DNA of 64,000 nt from Amycolatopsis sp. MtRt-6 (GCF_017308975.1 NZ_JADWPD010000008.1:239148-303147), one strand, 5' to 3'. Positions 25,295-34,792 are shown, counted from the stretch's first letter. Notes: generated from the letters alone by a model not told the origin. A program made the numbers and translations.

Positions 25295-26991
25295 GAAGCG
25301 ACCGGGCTTTCCCGGCCGGCGACGAGCTCGGCACCGGCGGTGGCGACGATCCGGTCGAGCAGCGGCACGTAGTCGGCGGCGGTGGTGTGCGGGTGCAGCA
25401 GCGTCAGCTTGAGCCAAAGCTGGTTCGCCCCGCCCGGCCCGGTCGGTAGCGCGGCCCGGCCGATGACGGCGGTGCCGGCTTCGAGCAGGGCCCGGCGGAC
25501 ACGCGCGACGAGCTCGTCACCGCCGGTCTGGTCCGTCTCGTCGGCCAGGACCGGTCGCAGGACCACAGTGGACAGTTCGGGCGGGCCCCAGAGCCGCAGG
25601 CCGGGGTGGCCGTCGACGTGCCGGGCGACCTCGGCGGCGGTGGCGCAGCAGCGTTCGACGAGCGCGCCGAGGCCGTCGGTGCCGAGGGCGTGCACGGTGA
25701 CGGCCATCCGGAAGGCGTCCGGCCGCCGCGACGTCCGGATCGAGCGGCCGAGCAGGTCGGGCAGGCCGGCTTCGGTGTCGTCGTCGGCGTTCAGGTATTC
25801 GGCGCGAACGGTGAGGGCGCCGAGATCGGCGCCGTCCCGGGCGGCGAAGAGCCCGGCGGCGACCGGCTGCCAGCCGAACTTGTGCAGGTCGAGCGCGACG
25901 GAGTCGGCCAGTTCCAGCCCGGCGAGCTTGGTCCTGAGGGCGTCGCTGCAGAGAGCCATGCCCCCGTAGGCGGCGTCGACGTGCAGCCGCGCGCCGTGCC
26001 GGCGGCAGATCCGGGCGATTTCGGGCAGCGGGTCGAGGGTGCCGGTGTTGGTGGTCCCGGCGGTGGCGACGACGACGCAGCCGGGAGTGAGGACCGTTTC
26101 GAGCGCACCGGGAAGCAGCCGATCGCCTTCGCAGGGGACGACGATCGGCGCGGGCAGGCCGAGCAGCCAGGCGGCGCGGGCGGCGCTGTGGTGGGCGTTG
26201 GCCCCGCAGACGGGCTGGACGACGCCGTTTTCGCGGGCGAGGAGGAGGCCGAGGAGGTTGGATTCGGTACCCCCGGTGGTCACGACGGCGTCGGGGTTGT
26301 CGGCGTCCGGGTAGCAGAGCCGCGCGATCCCCGCGGTGAATTCGCGTTCGAGTTCGCTGGCGACGGGGGCTTGGTCCCAGGAGTCCATGGAGGGATTGAG
26401 GGCGCCCGCGACGACATCGGCCGCGACGGACACGGCGAGGGGCGGGCAGTGCAGGTGGGCGGCGCAGGCGGGATCGGCGGGGTCGGCGGAGCCCGCGGCG
26501 AGGAGGCGGCTGAGCTGCTCGAGCGCGGCTTCGGCGCCGACGCCGCGGCGGGGCAGGGCACCGGCCCGGGAGGACGCGCCGGTCGCGGAGTGGTGTAGCC
26601 CGACAGCAGGCCCGGGCGCGGCGGCGCGGTGCGGCACGGTCGCGGCGGCCGGCGTGGTTGCGGGATGCGGCTCAGCAGCCGGACCGGGCGCGGCGTGCTG
26701 CGGCGCGGTTGCAGCGGCGGCAGCGTGATCCGCCCTGCCGAGCTGCACGCCTGCCGCGGTCTCCCCGGTTACGGGCGCGGGCCCCGGCTCGTCAGGAGCC
26801 GCGTCGACCGGGGCAGCGGCCGGCTCGCCGCGTTCCGCCACCAGGGCCGCGGCCACCGCTGCCGGTCCGCCTGCCGGGACCGGGCCGCCGCGCTCGGCGA
26901 TGCCCGCCGCCATTCCGCGGAGGGCCGCCGGGATCAGCTCGGCGAGCCGGTCCGCGCCGCCCTGGCCTCCGGCCAGCCCGTCTGCCCGCAT
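25291..26991 (-). CDS. PLP-dependent amino acid decarboxylase (DesA/diaminobutyrate decarboxylase type)
   Basis: A 566-residue group II PLP decarboxylase. Landmarks are SMDSWDQAP, TTGGTESNLLGLL, HVDAAYGG and the PLP lysine in LDLHKFGWQP. It would convert lysine, ornithine or diaminobutyrate to a diamine for siderophore assembly. Residues about 36-150 are an Ala/Pro/His-rich low-complexity segment, making the N-terminus far longer than in DesA. It is the first gene of the operon, and its ATG lies 15 bp from a DmdR/IdeR-type iron box. Confidence 0.9.
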   Translation of the reverse strand: MRADGLAGGQGGADRLAELIPAALRGMAAGIAERGGPVPAGGPAAVAAALVAERGEPAAAPVDAAPDEPGPAPVTGETAAGVQLGRADHAAAAATAPQHAAPGPAAEPHPATTPAAATVPHRAAAPGPAVGLHHSATGASSRAGALPRRGVGAEAALEQLSRLLAAGSADPADPACAAHLHCPPLAVSVAADVVAGALNPSMDSWDQAPVASELEREFTAGIARLCYPDADNPDAVVTTGGTESNLLGLLLARENGVVQPVCGANAHHSAARAAWLLGLPAPIVVPCEGDRLLPGALETVLTPGCVVVATAGTTNTGTLDPLPEIARICRRHGARLHVDAAYGGMALCSDALRTKLAGLELADSVALDLHKFGWQPVAAGLFAARDGADLGALTVRAEYLNADDDTEAGLPDLLGRSIRTSRRPDAFRMAVTVHALGTDGLGALVERCCATAAEVARHVDGHPGLRLWGPPELSTVVLRPVLADETDQTGGDELVARVRRALLEAGTAVIGRAALPTGPGGANQLWLKLTLLHPHTTAADYVPLLDRIVATAGAELVAGRESPVAS

Positions 26992-27005
26992 GTGCCCCGC
27001 CTTTC

Positions 27006-27024
27006 TTAGGGTTGCCTTGCCTAC
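27006..27024 (-). promoter_or_regulatory. Iron box (IdeR/DmdR-type) upstream of the siderophore operon
   Basis: Read on the minus strand, GTAGGCAAGGCAACCCTAA matches the consensus TTAGGTTAGGCTAACCTAA at 14 of 19 positions, including both TAGG/CCTAA ends and the AGGC centre. It lies 14 bp upstream of the decarboxylase ATG, overlapping the expected promoter and leader. It predicts repression of the four-gene operon by iron-loaded DmdR1/IdeR. crcB1 on the other side is divergent and could be influenced. Confidence 0.75.
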
Positions 27025-27144
27025 GCTGAGCAACACTACGGCGACCGACGGCTGCCTGTCATCCGGTCCCGTCCAGCATGCTCGACCGGGTGGCGGGAAC
27101 GCGTCGGCCATCGGGAGTAGGTTCACCGCGAGGAGGTGATCAGC

Positions 27145-27537
27145 GTGCCGCGATGGGACGTCCTGGCGGTCATCGGCGCCGGCGGCGCGCTCGGCAGCCT
27201 CGCCCGTTACGGCCTGTCGCTCGCGATCCCGCACGCGCGCGGCGAGTTCGCCGTCGCGACGCTGCTCACCAACGTGCTCGGCTGCCTGCTCATCGGCGTC
27301 CTGATGGCCGTCCTCACGACCACCGCCCGCCCGCACCACCTCCTCCGGCCGTTCCTCGGCGTCGGGATCCTCGGCGGCTTCACCACGTTCTCCACGTTCG
27401 TGACCGACACCCTCGACGCCGCGACGACCGGCCGGCTCGTGGAATCCTTGGCCTACGTGGCCGCCTCGGTGGTGCTGTGCCTGACGGCGGTCGCGGCCGG
27501 CCTGGCGGCGACGCGCGCGGTGCGAAAGGGACACTGA
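27145..27537 (+). CDS. crcB: Fluoride efflux channel CrcB/Fluc, first copy
   Basis: A 130-residue membrane protein with four hydrophobic helices and the Fluc signatures GGALGSLARYGL, TLLTNVLGCLLIG and GFTTFSTFVTDT. It exports fluoride as a dual-topology dimer or paralog pair. GTG 27145 is chosen because AGGAGG (27131-27136) sits 8 nt upstream; the GTG at 27136 would overlap that site. Its stop overlaps the ATG of a 25-codon DUF190 remnant by one base. No fluoride riboswitch was recognised upstream. Confidence 0.9.
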   Translation: MPRWDVLAVIGAGGALGSLARYGLSLAIPHARGEFAVATLLTNVLGCLLIGVLMAVLTTTARPHHLLRPFLGVGILGGFTTFSTFVTDTLDAATTGRLVESLAYVAASVVLCLTAVAAGLAATRAVRKGH

Positions 27538-27614
27538 TGGACGGACCTGCCACCCGCCTGACGATGCACCTCGGCCAGGTCGAGGTAGTCCGCTACGTGG
27601 GGCGGCCGGAGTGA
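27537..27614 (+). pseudogene. Collapsed DUF190 gene between the two crcB copies
   Basis: A 25-codon ORF, ATG 27537 to TGA 27614. The first 12 or so residues, MDGPATRLTMHLG, match the start of DUF190 proteins (MxGPALRLTxxxG), and the last part, VEVVRYVGRP, resembles their C-terminus. Roughly 80 central residues expected for DUF190 are absent, so an in-frame internal deletion is the simplest reading. It overlaps both crcB genes by 1 and 4 bases, so it may persist as a translational coupler. Confidence 0.6.
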
Positions 27615-27985
27615 CGCCGGTCCTGGTGGCCCTCGGCGGCGCGGCGGGCTCGATCCTGCGCTACCTGACCGACCGGAAAGTCCAGCAGTGGCGCGATTCG
27701 CCGTTCCCGTTCGGGACGCTGACGGCGAACGTCATCGGCTCGTTCGTCCTGGGCTTCCTGAGCGGCTGGCTCCTGCACGGCGCGGAGCCGTCGTCGGTCC
27801 GCGCGCTGGTGGCGGTCGGGTTCTGCGGTGGGCTGACGACGTTCTCGACGTTCGGCTACGAGACGGTCCGGCTGTTCCTGGCGAAGACGCGGCTGTACGC
27901 GGTGCTGAACGTGCTGGTGACGGTGGCCGCGGGGCTCACCGCGGGCGGGCTCGGCCTGTTGCTGGCCACCGTCACCTTCACGTGA
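27611..27985 (+). CDS. crcB: Fluoride efflux channel CrcB/Fluc, second copy
   Basis: A 124-residue four-helix Fluc protein with GGAAGSILRYLTDR, GTLTANVIGSFVLGF and GGLTTFSTFGYETV. Paired crcB genes are common in actinobacteria and firmicutes and are thought to form antiparallel heterodimers. The GTG start overlaps the remnant ORF's stop by 4 bp, so the three ORFs are read as one coupled unit. The 3' end nearly abuts the convergent LLM oxidoreductase gene. Confidence 0.92.
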   Translation: MTPVLVALGGAAGSILRYLTDRKVQQWRDSPFPFGTLTANVIGSFVLGFLSGWLLHGAEPSSVRALVAVGFCGGLTTFSTFGYETVRLFLAKTRLYAVLNVLVTVAAGLTAGGLGLLLATVTFT

Positions 27986-27989
27986 GGCG

Positions 27990-28940
27990 TCAGCGCGGCG
28001 CCAGGCCGCGCACCTGCTCGAACGGGTCGTCCCCGGTCGGGAGCAACGCGATGACCGGCGTCGTCAACCCGTTGTCCACATAGGACTGCACCTGCTCCCG
28101 GCAGGACTCGACGCTGCCGTGGATCACCAGCTCGTCCACCACCGAGTCCGGAATGACCTGGTTCGCCTTCTGCCGGTCGCCGGCCGCCCACGCCTCGTGC
28201 ATCGGGGCCAGTGCCTCGCCCCGGCCCAGCCATTCGTGGAACGCCGCGTACACCGGCACCGTCAGGTAGCTCGAGATCAGCATCCGGCCCAAGCCGCGGG
28301 CCGCCTCGGCGTCCTCCGTCGGGCAGACGAAGATGCGGGCCGCCAGCTCGACGTCCGGGCCGACGACCGACCGCACGCGCGGCACGTCCGACGCCGCCAG
28401 CCAGTTCGTGATCGCGCCGTCCGCTTCCCGCGCCGCCAGCTTGAGCATGCCCGGGCGGAGCGCCGCCAGCATGATCGACGGCGGTGGGTCCGCCGGGCGC
28501 TCCAGGCGGAACTTCGAGACCGCGAACGTCTCGTACTTCTCGGTGACCTTCTCCCCCGCCAGCGCCGACCGCAGGAAGCGCAGCGTGTCGCGGGAGCGCG
28601 CGAACGGCTCGTCGAAGGAGGCCGCGTTCCAGCCGGAGACGATCACCGGGGACGAGGCGCCGATGCCGAGGACGAACCGGCCCGGGGCCAGCTCCGCGAC
28701 CGTCGCCGCCTGCATGGCCAGCAGGCCGGGCCCGCGCGTGTACACCGGGACGATCGCCGTGCCCAGCCGCAGCTGGGGCGCCCACTGCGAGGCCAGGACC
28801 AGCGGCGTGAACGCGTCCGTGCCCGCCGTCTCGGCCGTCCACGCGTCGGTGTAGCCCAGGTCCGGCAGCTGTTCCACCAGCTCGCGGTGTGCCGTCAGCG
28901 GCACCCCGGTCAGCGGGATCGTGAGGCCCCAGCGGGTCAT
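27990..28940 (-). CDS. LLM class F420-dependent oxidoreductase
   Basis: A 316-residue luciferase-like TIM barrel. Typical segments are DAWTAETAGTDAFTPLVLAS, GTAIVPVYTRGPGLLAMQAAT and FVLGIGASSPVIVSGWNA, which match F420-dependent members. It would transfer hydride to or from an unknown substrate using coenzyme F420. The ATG overlaps the stop of the S9 peptidase gene by 4 bp (ATGA), so the two are translated together. No functional link between them is known to me. Confidence 0.9.
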   Translation of the reverse strand: MTRWGLTIPLTGVPLTAHRELVEQLPDLGYTDAWTAETAGTDAFTPLVLASQWAPQLRLGTAIVPVYTRGPGLLAMQAATVAELAPGRFVLGIGASSPVIVSGWNAASFDEPFARSRDTLRFLRSALAGEKVTEKYETFAVSKFRLERPADPPPSIMLAALRPGMLKLAAREADGAITNWLAASDVPRVRSVVGPDVELAARIFVCPTEDAEAARGLGRMLISSYLTVPVYAAFHEWLGRGEALAPMHEAWAAGDRQKANQVIPDSVVDELVIHGSVESCREQVQSYVDNGLTTPVIALLPTGDDPFEQVRGLAPR

Positions 28941-31036
28941 GCGGTCTCCTTCTCGACGGCGGACAGTTCGCGCAGCAGCCAGTCCACCTGCGTGCGCATC
29001 AGGTTCTCCGCGACCTCTTCGGCCTGCGGCGTCATATGGGTCGCGCCGGCCAGCGGCAGGAAGACGTGCGGGCGGCCCTTCGCCAGCAACGCCGACGACA
29101 GCCGCAGCGCGTGCGCGACGAACACGTTGTCGTCGGCCAGCCCGTGCACGATCAGCAGCGCGCGGCTCAGCTCGCCCGCGCTCTCGATCAGCGAGTTGTG
29201 CGCGTAGCTCTCCGGCTCGTCCTGAGGCTTGCCCAGGTACCGCTCGGTGTAGTGCGTGTCGTACAGCGACCAGTCGGTGACCGGCGCGCCCGCGACCGCC
29301 GCGTGGAAGACGTCCGGCCGCCGCAGCACCGCCAGCGCCGACAGGTAGCCGCCGTACGACCACCCGCGGATCGCCACGCGTTCCACGTCCAGCTCGGGAT
29401 GCGAAGCAGCCGCGGCCTGCAGCGCGTCCACCTGGTCCTGCAGGGTGACGTCGGCGAGGCGCCCGGCGATCTCGCGCTCCCACACCGCGCCGCGGCCCGG
29501 CGTGCCCCGGCCGTCCGCGACGAGCACCGCGAAGCCCTGGTCGGCCAGCCACTGCGACGTCAGGAACGCGTTGCGGCTCTGCAGGACGCGCTGGGCGTGC
29601 GGCCCGCCGTACGGGTCGAGCAGCACCGGCAGCTTGCCCTCGCTCGGTTCGTACCCGCGGGGCAGGAGCAACGCCGCGCGCAGGCCGCGCTCGCCCAGCG
29701 TCAGCCAGGTCAGGTTCGGGACGATGTCCGGGTCCACAGTGGACGAGGAGATCGCCGCCACCGGTGCGCCGTCCCGCAGCACCGAGACGCGCGGGCCGCT
29801 GTGCTCCAGGCTCCACGACGACAGCACGGTCACCGCGGCGGAACCGGAGCCGACGTGCACGCCGTCCACAGTGGACAGGCGACGCACCGACGAGCCCTCG
29901 GTCCGGAAGACGTGGATCTGCGTCGGGTCGGCCTCGGAGGCGCTGAACAGGATCTCCTCGCCGACGTCGAGGACGGCCCGCAGCTGCAGCCCGGCCGGGG
30001 TGACGGCCTCGCCGCCGACGACGAGCCGGTGGTCGCCGTCGACCATGCCCTCGACGACAAGGCGGCCATCCGGCGTCCAGGCCGGGACGCCGCCGACGAT
30101 GTCGATCCAGTGCTGGTCGGACGCGGTGTGCACGACCGACGTCGAGCCGTCGGTGACGTCGAGGGCGAGGACGTCCATCCGCTTCTGGTCACGCGGCTGC
30201 ACGGCCAGCAGCGGCGCGCCGCCGGCCGACCAGTGCACGGAGGCCAGGTACTCCCACTCCCCCGGCTCGACGTCCACCCGGGAGCCGTCGAGGCCGAGGA
30301 CCGCCAGCGACACGAGGGCGTTCGTGGTGCCCGCGGCCGGGTAGGCGACGACGTTGGCCGGATTCTGCGGGTTGGCCGGGTCGGCGATGGTCCAGCGCGG
30401 GACCGGGCCGCGGTCGGAGCGCTCGGCCAGGACGCTGCGACCGTCGGGCGCCCACCAGTAGCCGCGCGTGCGGTCCATTTCTTCGGCGGCGATGAACTCG
30501 GCGAGGCCCCAGGCGATGTCCTCGCCGTCCTCCTCGACGAGCACGCGGTCGTCGCCGGTGGCCAGCTCCAGCACGTGCAGCCGCCGGTTCTGGACGTACG
30601 CGACGTGCGTGCCGGCCGGGCTGGGCCGCGGGTCGATGACCGCGCCGTCGACGCGCAGCGTCACCTCGCCGGAAGCGAGGTCCAGCGTGTAGAGCTTGCC
30701 CGAAAGCGAGAACACCGCGACGGTGAAGGCCGCGTCGACGCCGTAGTGGACGACGCCGCCACCGGTCTCGCGGGCCCGCTCGCGCCGGGCACGCTCTTCG
30801 GCGGGCAGCTCCTCTTCGCCGGGCAGCAGCTCGGCGGCGTCGACGAGCTTGGTCTCGGCGCCGGTCGCCAGGTCGGCCGACCAGAGGCTGTGCCGGGGGT
30901 CGGTGCCCGACTCCGCGCGCAGGAACAGCACGCGGGAGCCGTCCGGGGCGACCCGGAACTCCTTCGGCGCGCCGAGGGTGAAGCGCTGGGTCCGGGCCTG
31001 TTTGCGGAGGAACGGGAGGTCGTCGACATCGGTCAC
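28937..31036 (-). CDS. S9 family (dipeptidyl peptidase IV-like) serine peptidase
   Basis: A 699-residue prolyl-oligopeptidase-family enzyme. An N-terminal beta-propeller (about 1-430) precedes the alpha/beta hydrolase domain with nucleophile GWSYGGYLS, Asp in HGLADDNVF and His in GATHMTPQ. It would release dipeptides or cleave after proline in short peptides. No signal peptide is seen, so it is probably cytoplasmic. GTG 31036 is supported by GGAAGAG 7 nt upstream. The downstream LLM gene overlaps it by 4 bp. Confidence 0.92.
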   Translation of the reverse strand: MTDVDDLPFLRKQARTQRFTLGAPKEFRVAPDGSRVLFLRAESGTDPRHSLWSADLATGAETKLVDAAELLPGEEELPAEERARRERARETGGGVVHYGVDAAFTVAVFSLSGKLYTLDLASGEVTLRVDGAVIDPRPSPAGTHVAYVQNRRLHVLELATGDDRVLVEEDGEDIAWGLAEFIAAEEMDRTRGYWWAPDGRSVLAERSDRGPVPRWTIADPANPQNPANVVAYPAAGTTNALVSLAVLGLDGSRVDVEPGEWEYLASVHWSAGGAPLLAVQPRDQKRMDVLALDVTDGSTSVVHTASDQHWIDIVGGVPAWTPDGRLVVEGMVDGDHRLVVGGEAVTPAGLQLRAVLDVGEEILFSASEADPTQIHVFRTEGSSVRRLSTVDGVHVGSGSAAVTVLSSWSLEHSGPRVSVLRDGAPVAAISSSTVDPDIVPNLTWLTLGERGLRAALLLPRGYEPSEGKLPVLLDPYGGPHAQRVLQSRNAFLTSQWLADQGFAVLVADGRGTPGRGAVWEREIAGRLADVTLQDQVDALQAAAASHPELDVERVAIRGWSYGGYLSALAVLRRPDVFHAAVAGAPVTDWSLYDTHYTERYLGKPQDEPESYAHNSLIESAGELSRALLIVHGLADDNVFVAHALRLSSALLAKGRPHVFLPLAGATHMTPQAEEVAENLMRTQVDWLLRELSAVEKETA

Positions 31037-31056
31037 GCCCGCACTCTTCCAGACGA

Positions 31057-31896
31057 TCACGACGCGACGCCAACACCCTTCAGCTTGGCCAGCTCCGCGT
31101 CGACGTCGTAGTCCGGCGCGGGGAACCGCGGCTTCAGCTCGGCGAGGGTCTCGATGAGCAGCTCGGCGACGGCCCAGTTGCGGTACCACTTGTGGTCGGC
31201 GGGCACCGCGTACCAGGTCGGCGTCTTCTCGAAGATGCCGGCGTAGGCCTTCGCGTAGGCGGGCCAGTGCGACCGCGCCTCCAGGTCGCCCGGGTTGTAC
31301 TTCCAGCGCTTCTCGGGCGTGACGAGCCGGGCCTTGAGCCGCTTGAGCTGCTCTTCGGGCGAGATGTGCAGGAACACCTTGAGCACGGTGGTGCCCGCCT
31401 CGGCCAGCTCCGCCTCGAAGGCGGTGATCTCGGCGTAGCGGCGGCGGCGCTCGGCCGCGGTGAGCAGGCCGTTCACCCGCGGGACGAGGATGTCCTCGTA
31501 GTGCGAGCGGTCGAAGACGCCGATCTGCCCGGGCGCGGGCAGCTGCTTGCGGATCCGCCAGAGGTAGTGGTGCCGCCGCTCGGCCGCGGTCGGCTTCTTG
31601 AACGCCGCGTACCGGACCCCCATCGGGTTCACCAGCCCGAGCACGTGCGAGACCGTGCCGCCCTTGCCGGAGGTGTCCATGCCCTGTAGCACGAGCAGGA
31701 CACTGCGCCGGCCGCCGGCGACGCCCTCGGCGTAGAGCGCCTCCTGCAGCGCCGACAGCCGCTCGCCCGCGCTGCCGAGCCGCTCGAGGGCCTTGGTCTT
31801 CTTGCCCGGCCCGACCGGGGTCGAGCCCGGGTCCGGCAGCTCACCGCCGACGCGCAGCGCGTCCCGGACCCGGCTTCCCTCGTCCTTCTTGGCCAT
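31057..31896 (-). CDS. Polyphosphate kinase 2 family protein
   Basis: A 279-residue single-domain PPK2 enzyme. Walker A is LQGMDTSGKGGT, followed by the lid-region arginine-rich HYLWRIRKQLP and Walker B GVFDRSHYEDILVPRV. It transfers phosphate between polyphosphate and nucleoside mono- or diphosphates. The class cannot be fixed from inspection. ATG 31896 gives MAKKDEGSRVRD. The gene ends 21 bp before the S9 peptidase start and may share its transcript. Confidence 0.93.
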   Translation of the reverse strand: MAKKDEGSRVRDALRVGGELPDPGSTPVGPGKKTKALERLGSAGERLSALQEALYAEGVAGGRRSVLLVLQGMDTSGKGGTVSHVLGLVNPMGVRYAAFKKPTAAERRHHYLWRIRKQLPAPGQIGVFDRSHYEDILVPRVNGLLTAAERRRRYAEITAFEAELAEAGTTVLKVFLHISPEEQLKRLKARLVTPEKRWKYNPGDLEARSHWPAYAKAYAGIFEKTPTWYAVPADHKWYRNWAVAELLIETLAELKPRFPAPDYDVDAELAKLKGVGVAS

Positions 31897-32055
31897 CCCG
31901 GCACGATAACGACTCGGGCGGCAGCTTTCTCGGCGAAGAGCTGCGGCAGGGTACGCAGCAAATCGAGGGTCAAGCGTCGATATTGCGCAACGAACACCGG
32001 GTGAAAGCAACGATTCCCGGCTGAACTCTGCGTGTTCTGCCTCTAACCTGAACGC

Positions 32056-33276
<1,221 letters not shown>

Positions 33277-33281
33277 AACCA

Positions 33282-33325
33282 CCCGGACGCCGCCGGGTGA
33301 GCCTCCCGCCCCGGCGGCGTCCGGG
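33282..33325 (+). terminator. Rho-independent-type hairpin after rocD
   Basis: Perfect 16-bp arms (33282-33297 and 33310-33325; core CCGGACGCCGCCGGG) enclose a 12-nt loop, starting 5 bp after the rocD stop. There is no T-run, which is common in this group. Confidence 0.8.
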
Positions 33326-33326
33326 A

Positions 33327-33353
33327 GCACAACGTCCCGTCCGGACGTTGTGC
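33327..33353 (+). promoter_or_regulatory. Perfect inverted repeat before the DUF2252 gene
   Basis: Arms GCACAACGTCC (33327-33337) and GGACGTTGTGC (33343-33353) flank a 5-nt centre, ending 5 bp before ATG 33359. It could be a repressor operator or an RNA hairpin that hides the start region; no normal ribosome site is visible there. It is separate from the rocD terminator. Confidence 0.5.
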
Positions 33354-33358
33354 CCGGT

Positions 33359-34717
33359 ATGGGATCAGGGGAATGGGCAGAACGGCCGCTGGCCGGCACC
33401 GACAGCGTCACGCCGGCCGAGCTGTACGAACAGGGGAAGCGGCTCCGGGAGAAGACGCCGGCCGCCGTGCACGACCACGACGTCGCCGCGAAAGGCCGGC
33501 CGAGTGCGCTGCAGTACTTCGAGGCCACCAACGCCGGGCGGCTGCCGGAGCTGGTCGAACTGCGGCGCGAGCGGATGCGCACGTCGCCGTTCACGTTCTT
33601 CCGCGGCGCGGCCGGGCTGATGGGCGCCGACCTCGCGGGCACGCCGTCGTCCGGGGTCACCGCGCAGCTCTGCGGTGACGCGCACGCCGCGAACTTCGGG
33701 CTCTACGGCACGCCCGAGGGCAAGATCGTGATGGACATCAACGACTTCGACGAGACGGTGCCGGGGCCATGGGAGTGGGACCTCAAGCGGCTCGCCGCCA
33801 GCCTCGTGCTCGCCGGCCGCGAGGGCGGCATCCGCGAGGCGGGCTGCCGCGAGGCCGCCGAAGACGCCGTGAAGTCCTACCGCCGGACGATCCGGGCGCT
33901 GGCCGAGCTGCCGTTCCTCCGCAGCTGGAACGCGCTGCCGGACTCGTCGGTGCTGTCGAAGGCCCGCGCCGGCGAGCTGATCGACGACTTCGCCGACGCG
34001 GCGGAGAAGGCCCGCAAGAACGACAGCGCGAAGGTCGCGGCGCGCTGGACCGAGCGCGTCGACGACCACGACACCGGCCTGTCCCGCCACCGGTTCGTCG
34101 AGGACCCGCCGGTGCTCACCCACGTCGACGCGGAAACCGCCGAGGCCGTCGCCGCCGGCCTGACGTCCTATGTGGACACCCTCCGCGAGTCCCGGCGCAC
34201 GCTGATCGCCCGCTACCGGCTCGCCGACGTCGCCTTCCGCGTGGTCGGCACGGGCAGCGTGGGCTTGCGCAGCTACGTCGCCCTGCTGCACGGCAACGAC
34301 GACGAAGACCTGATTCTGCAGGTGAAGCAGGCCCAGCGGCCGGCCCTGGCGCCGTACCTGGACCTGCCGCCGGCCGCCCACGAAGGCCGCCGGATCGTCG
34401 ACGGCGCCCGCCTGGTGCAGGCGGAGACCGACATCCTCCTCGGCTGGACCACGATCGACGGCACCCCGTACATCGTCCGCCAGTTCCGCAACCTCAAGGG
34501 CGACATCAACCCCGCGGAGCTGGCCAAGGACCACCTCGACGACTACGGCAGGCTGGCCGGGGCGCTGCTGGCCCGCGCCCACACGCGCTCCCTGCACCCG
34601 AAGCTCCTGTCCGGCTACTTCGCCGACGATTCGGAGCTGGACGAGGCGATGGGTGCGTACGCCGTGCGGTACGCCGACCAGACGGAGGCCGACCACGCCG
34701 CCTTTTCCCGTAGCTGA
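33359..34717 (+). CDS. DUF2252 family protein
   Basis: About 452 residues. DUF2252 hallmarks are SPFTFFRGAAGLM, CGDAHAANFGLYGTPEG, DINDFDETVPGPWEWDLKRLAAS and VVGTGSVGLRSYVALLHG. The CGDAHAxNFG and DINDFDE motifs resemble kinase catalytic and metal loops, so an APH-like phosphotransferase has been suggested for the family, but no function is established. ATG 33359 is used; a GTG at 33350 would lie inside the inverted repeat. Confidence 0.88.
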   Translation: MGSGEWAERPLAGTDSVTPAELYEQGKRLREKTPAAVHDHDVAAKGRPSALQYFEATNAGRLPELVELRRERMRTSPFTFFRGAAGLMGADLAGTPSSGVTAQLCGDAHAANFGLYGTPEGKIVMDINDFDETVPGPWEWDLKRLAASLVLAGREGGIREAGCREAAEDAVKSYRRTIRALAELPFLRSWNALPDSSVLSKARAGELIDDFADAAEKARKNDSAKVAARWTERVDDHDTGLSRHRFVEDPPVLTHVDAETAEAVAAGLTSYVDTLRESRRTLIARYRLADVAFRVVGTGSVGLRSYVALLHGNDDEDLILQVKQAQRPALAPYLDLPPAAHEGRRIVDGARLVQAETDILLGWTTIDGTPYIVRQFRNLKGDINPAELAKDHLDDYGRLAGALLARAHTRSLHPKLLSGYFADDSELDEAMGAYAVRYADQTEADHAAFSRS

Positions 34718-34792
34718 CCGGACAGGTTGCCGGTCAACGCTGGAGATCGACTTCCCCGCCGTGCTAGATGTGCGCGGACCGAAGGAGGCGGC

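Noticed and set aside
20989..26991. Standard desferrioxamine (desABCD) cluster
   Set aside because: No desC acyltransferase is present and a GS-like gene occurs instead, so the product should not be named desferrioxamine from this sequence.
27025..27144. Fluoride riboswitch before crcB1
   Set aside because: I could not find the conserved pseudoknot segments; the leader is also shared with the divergent operon's iron box region.
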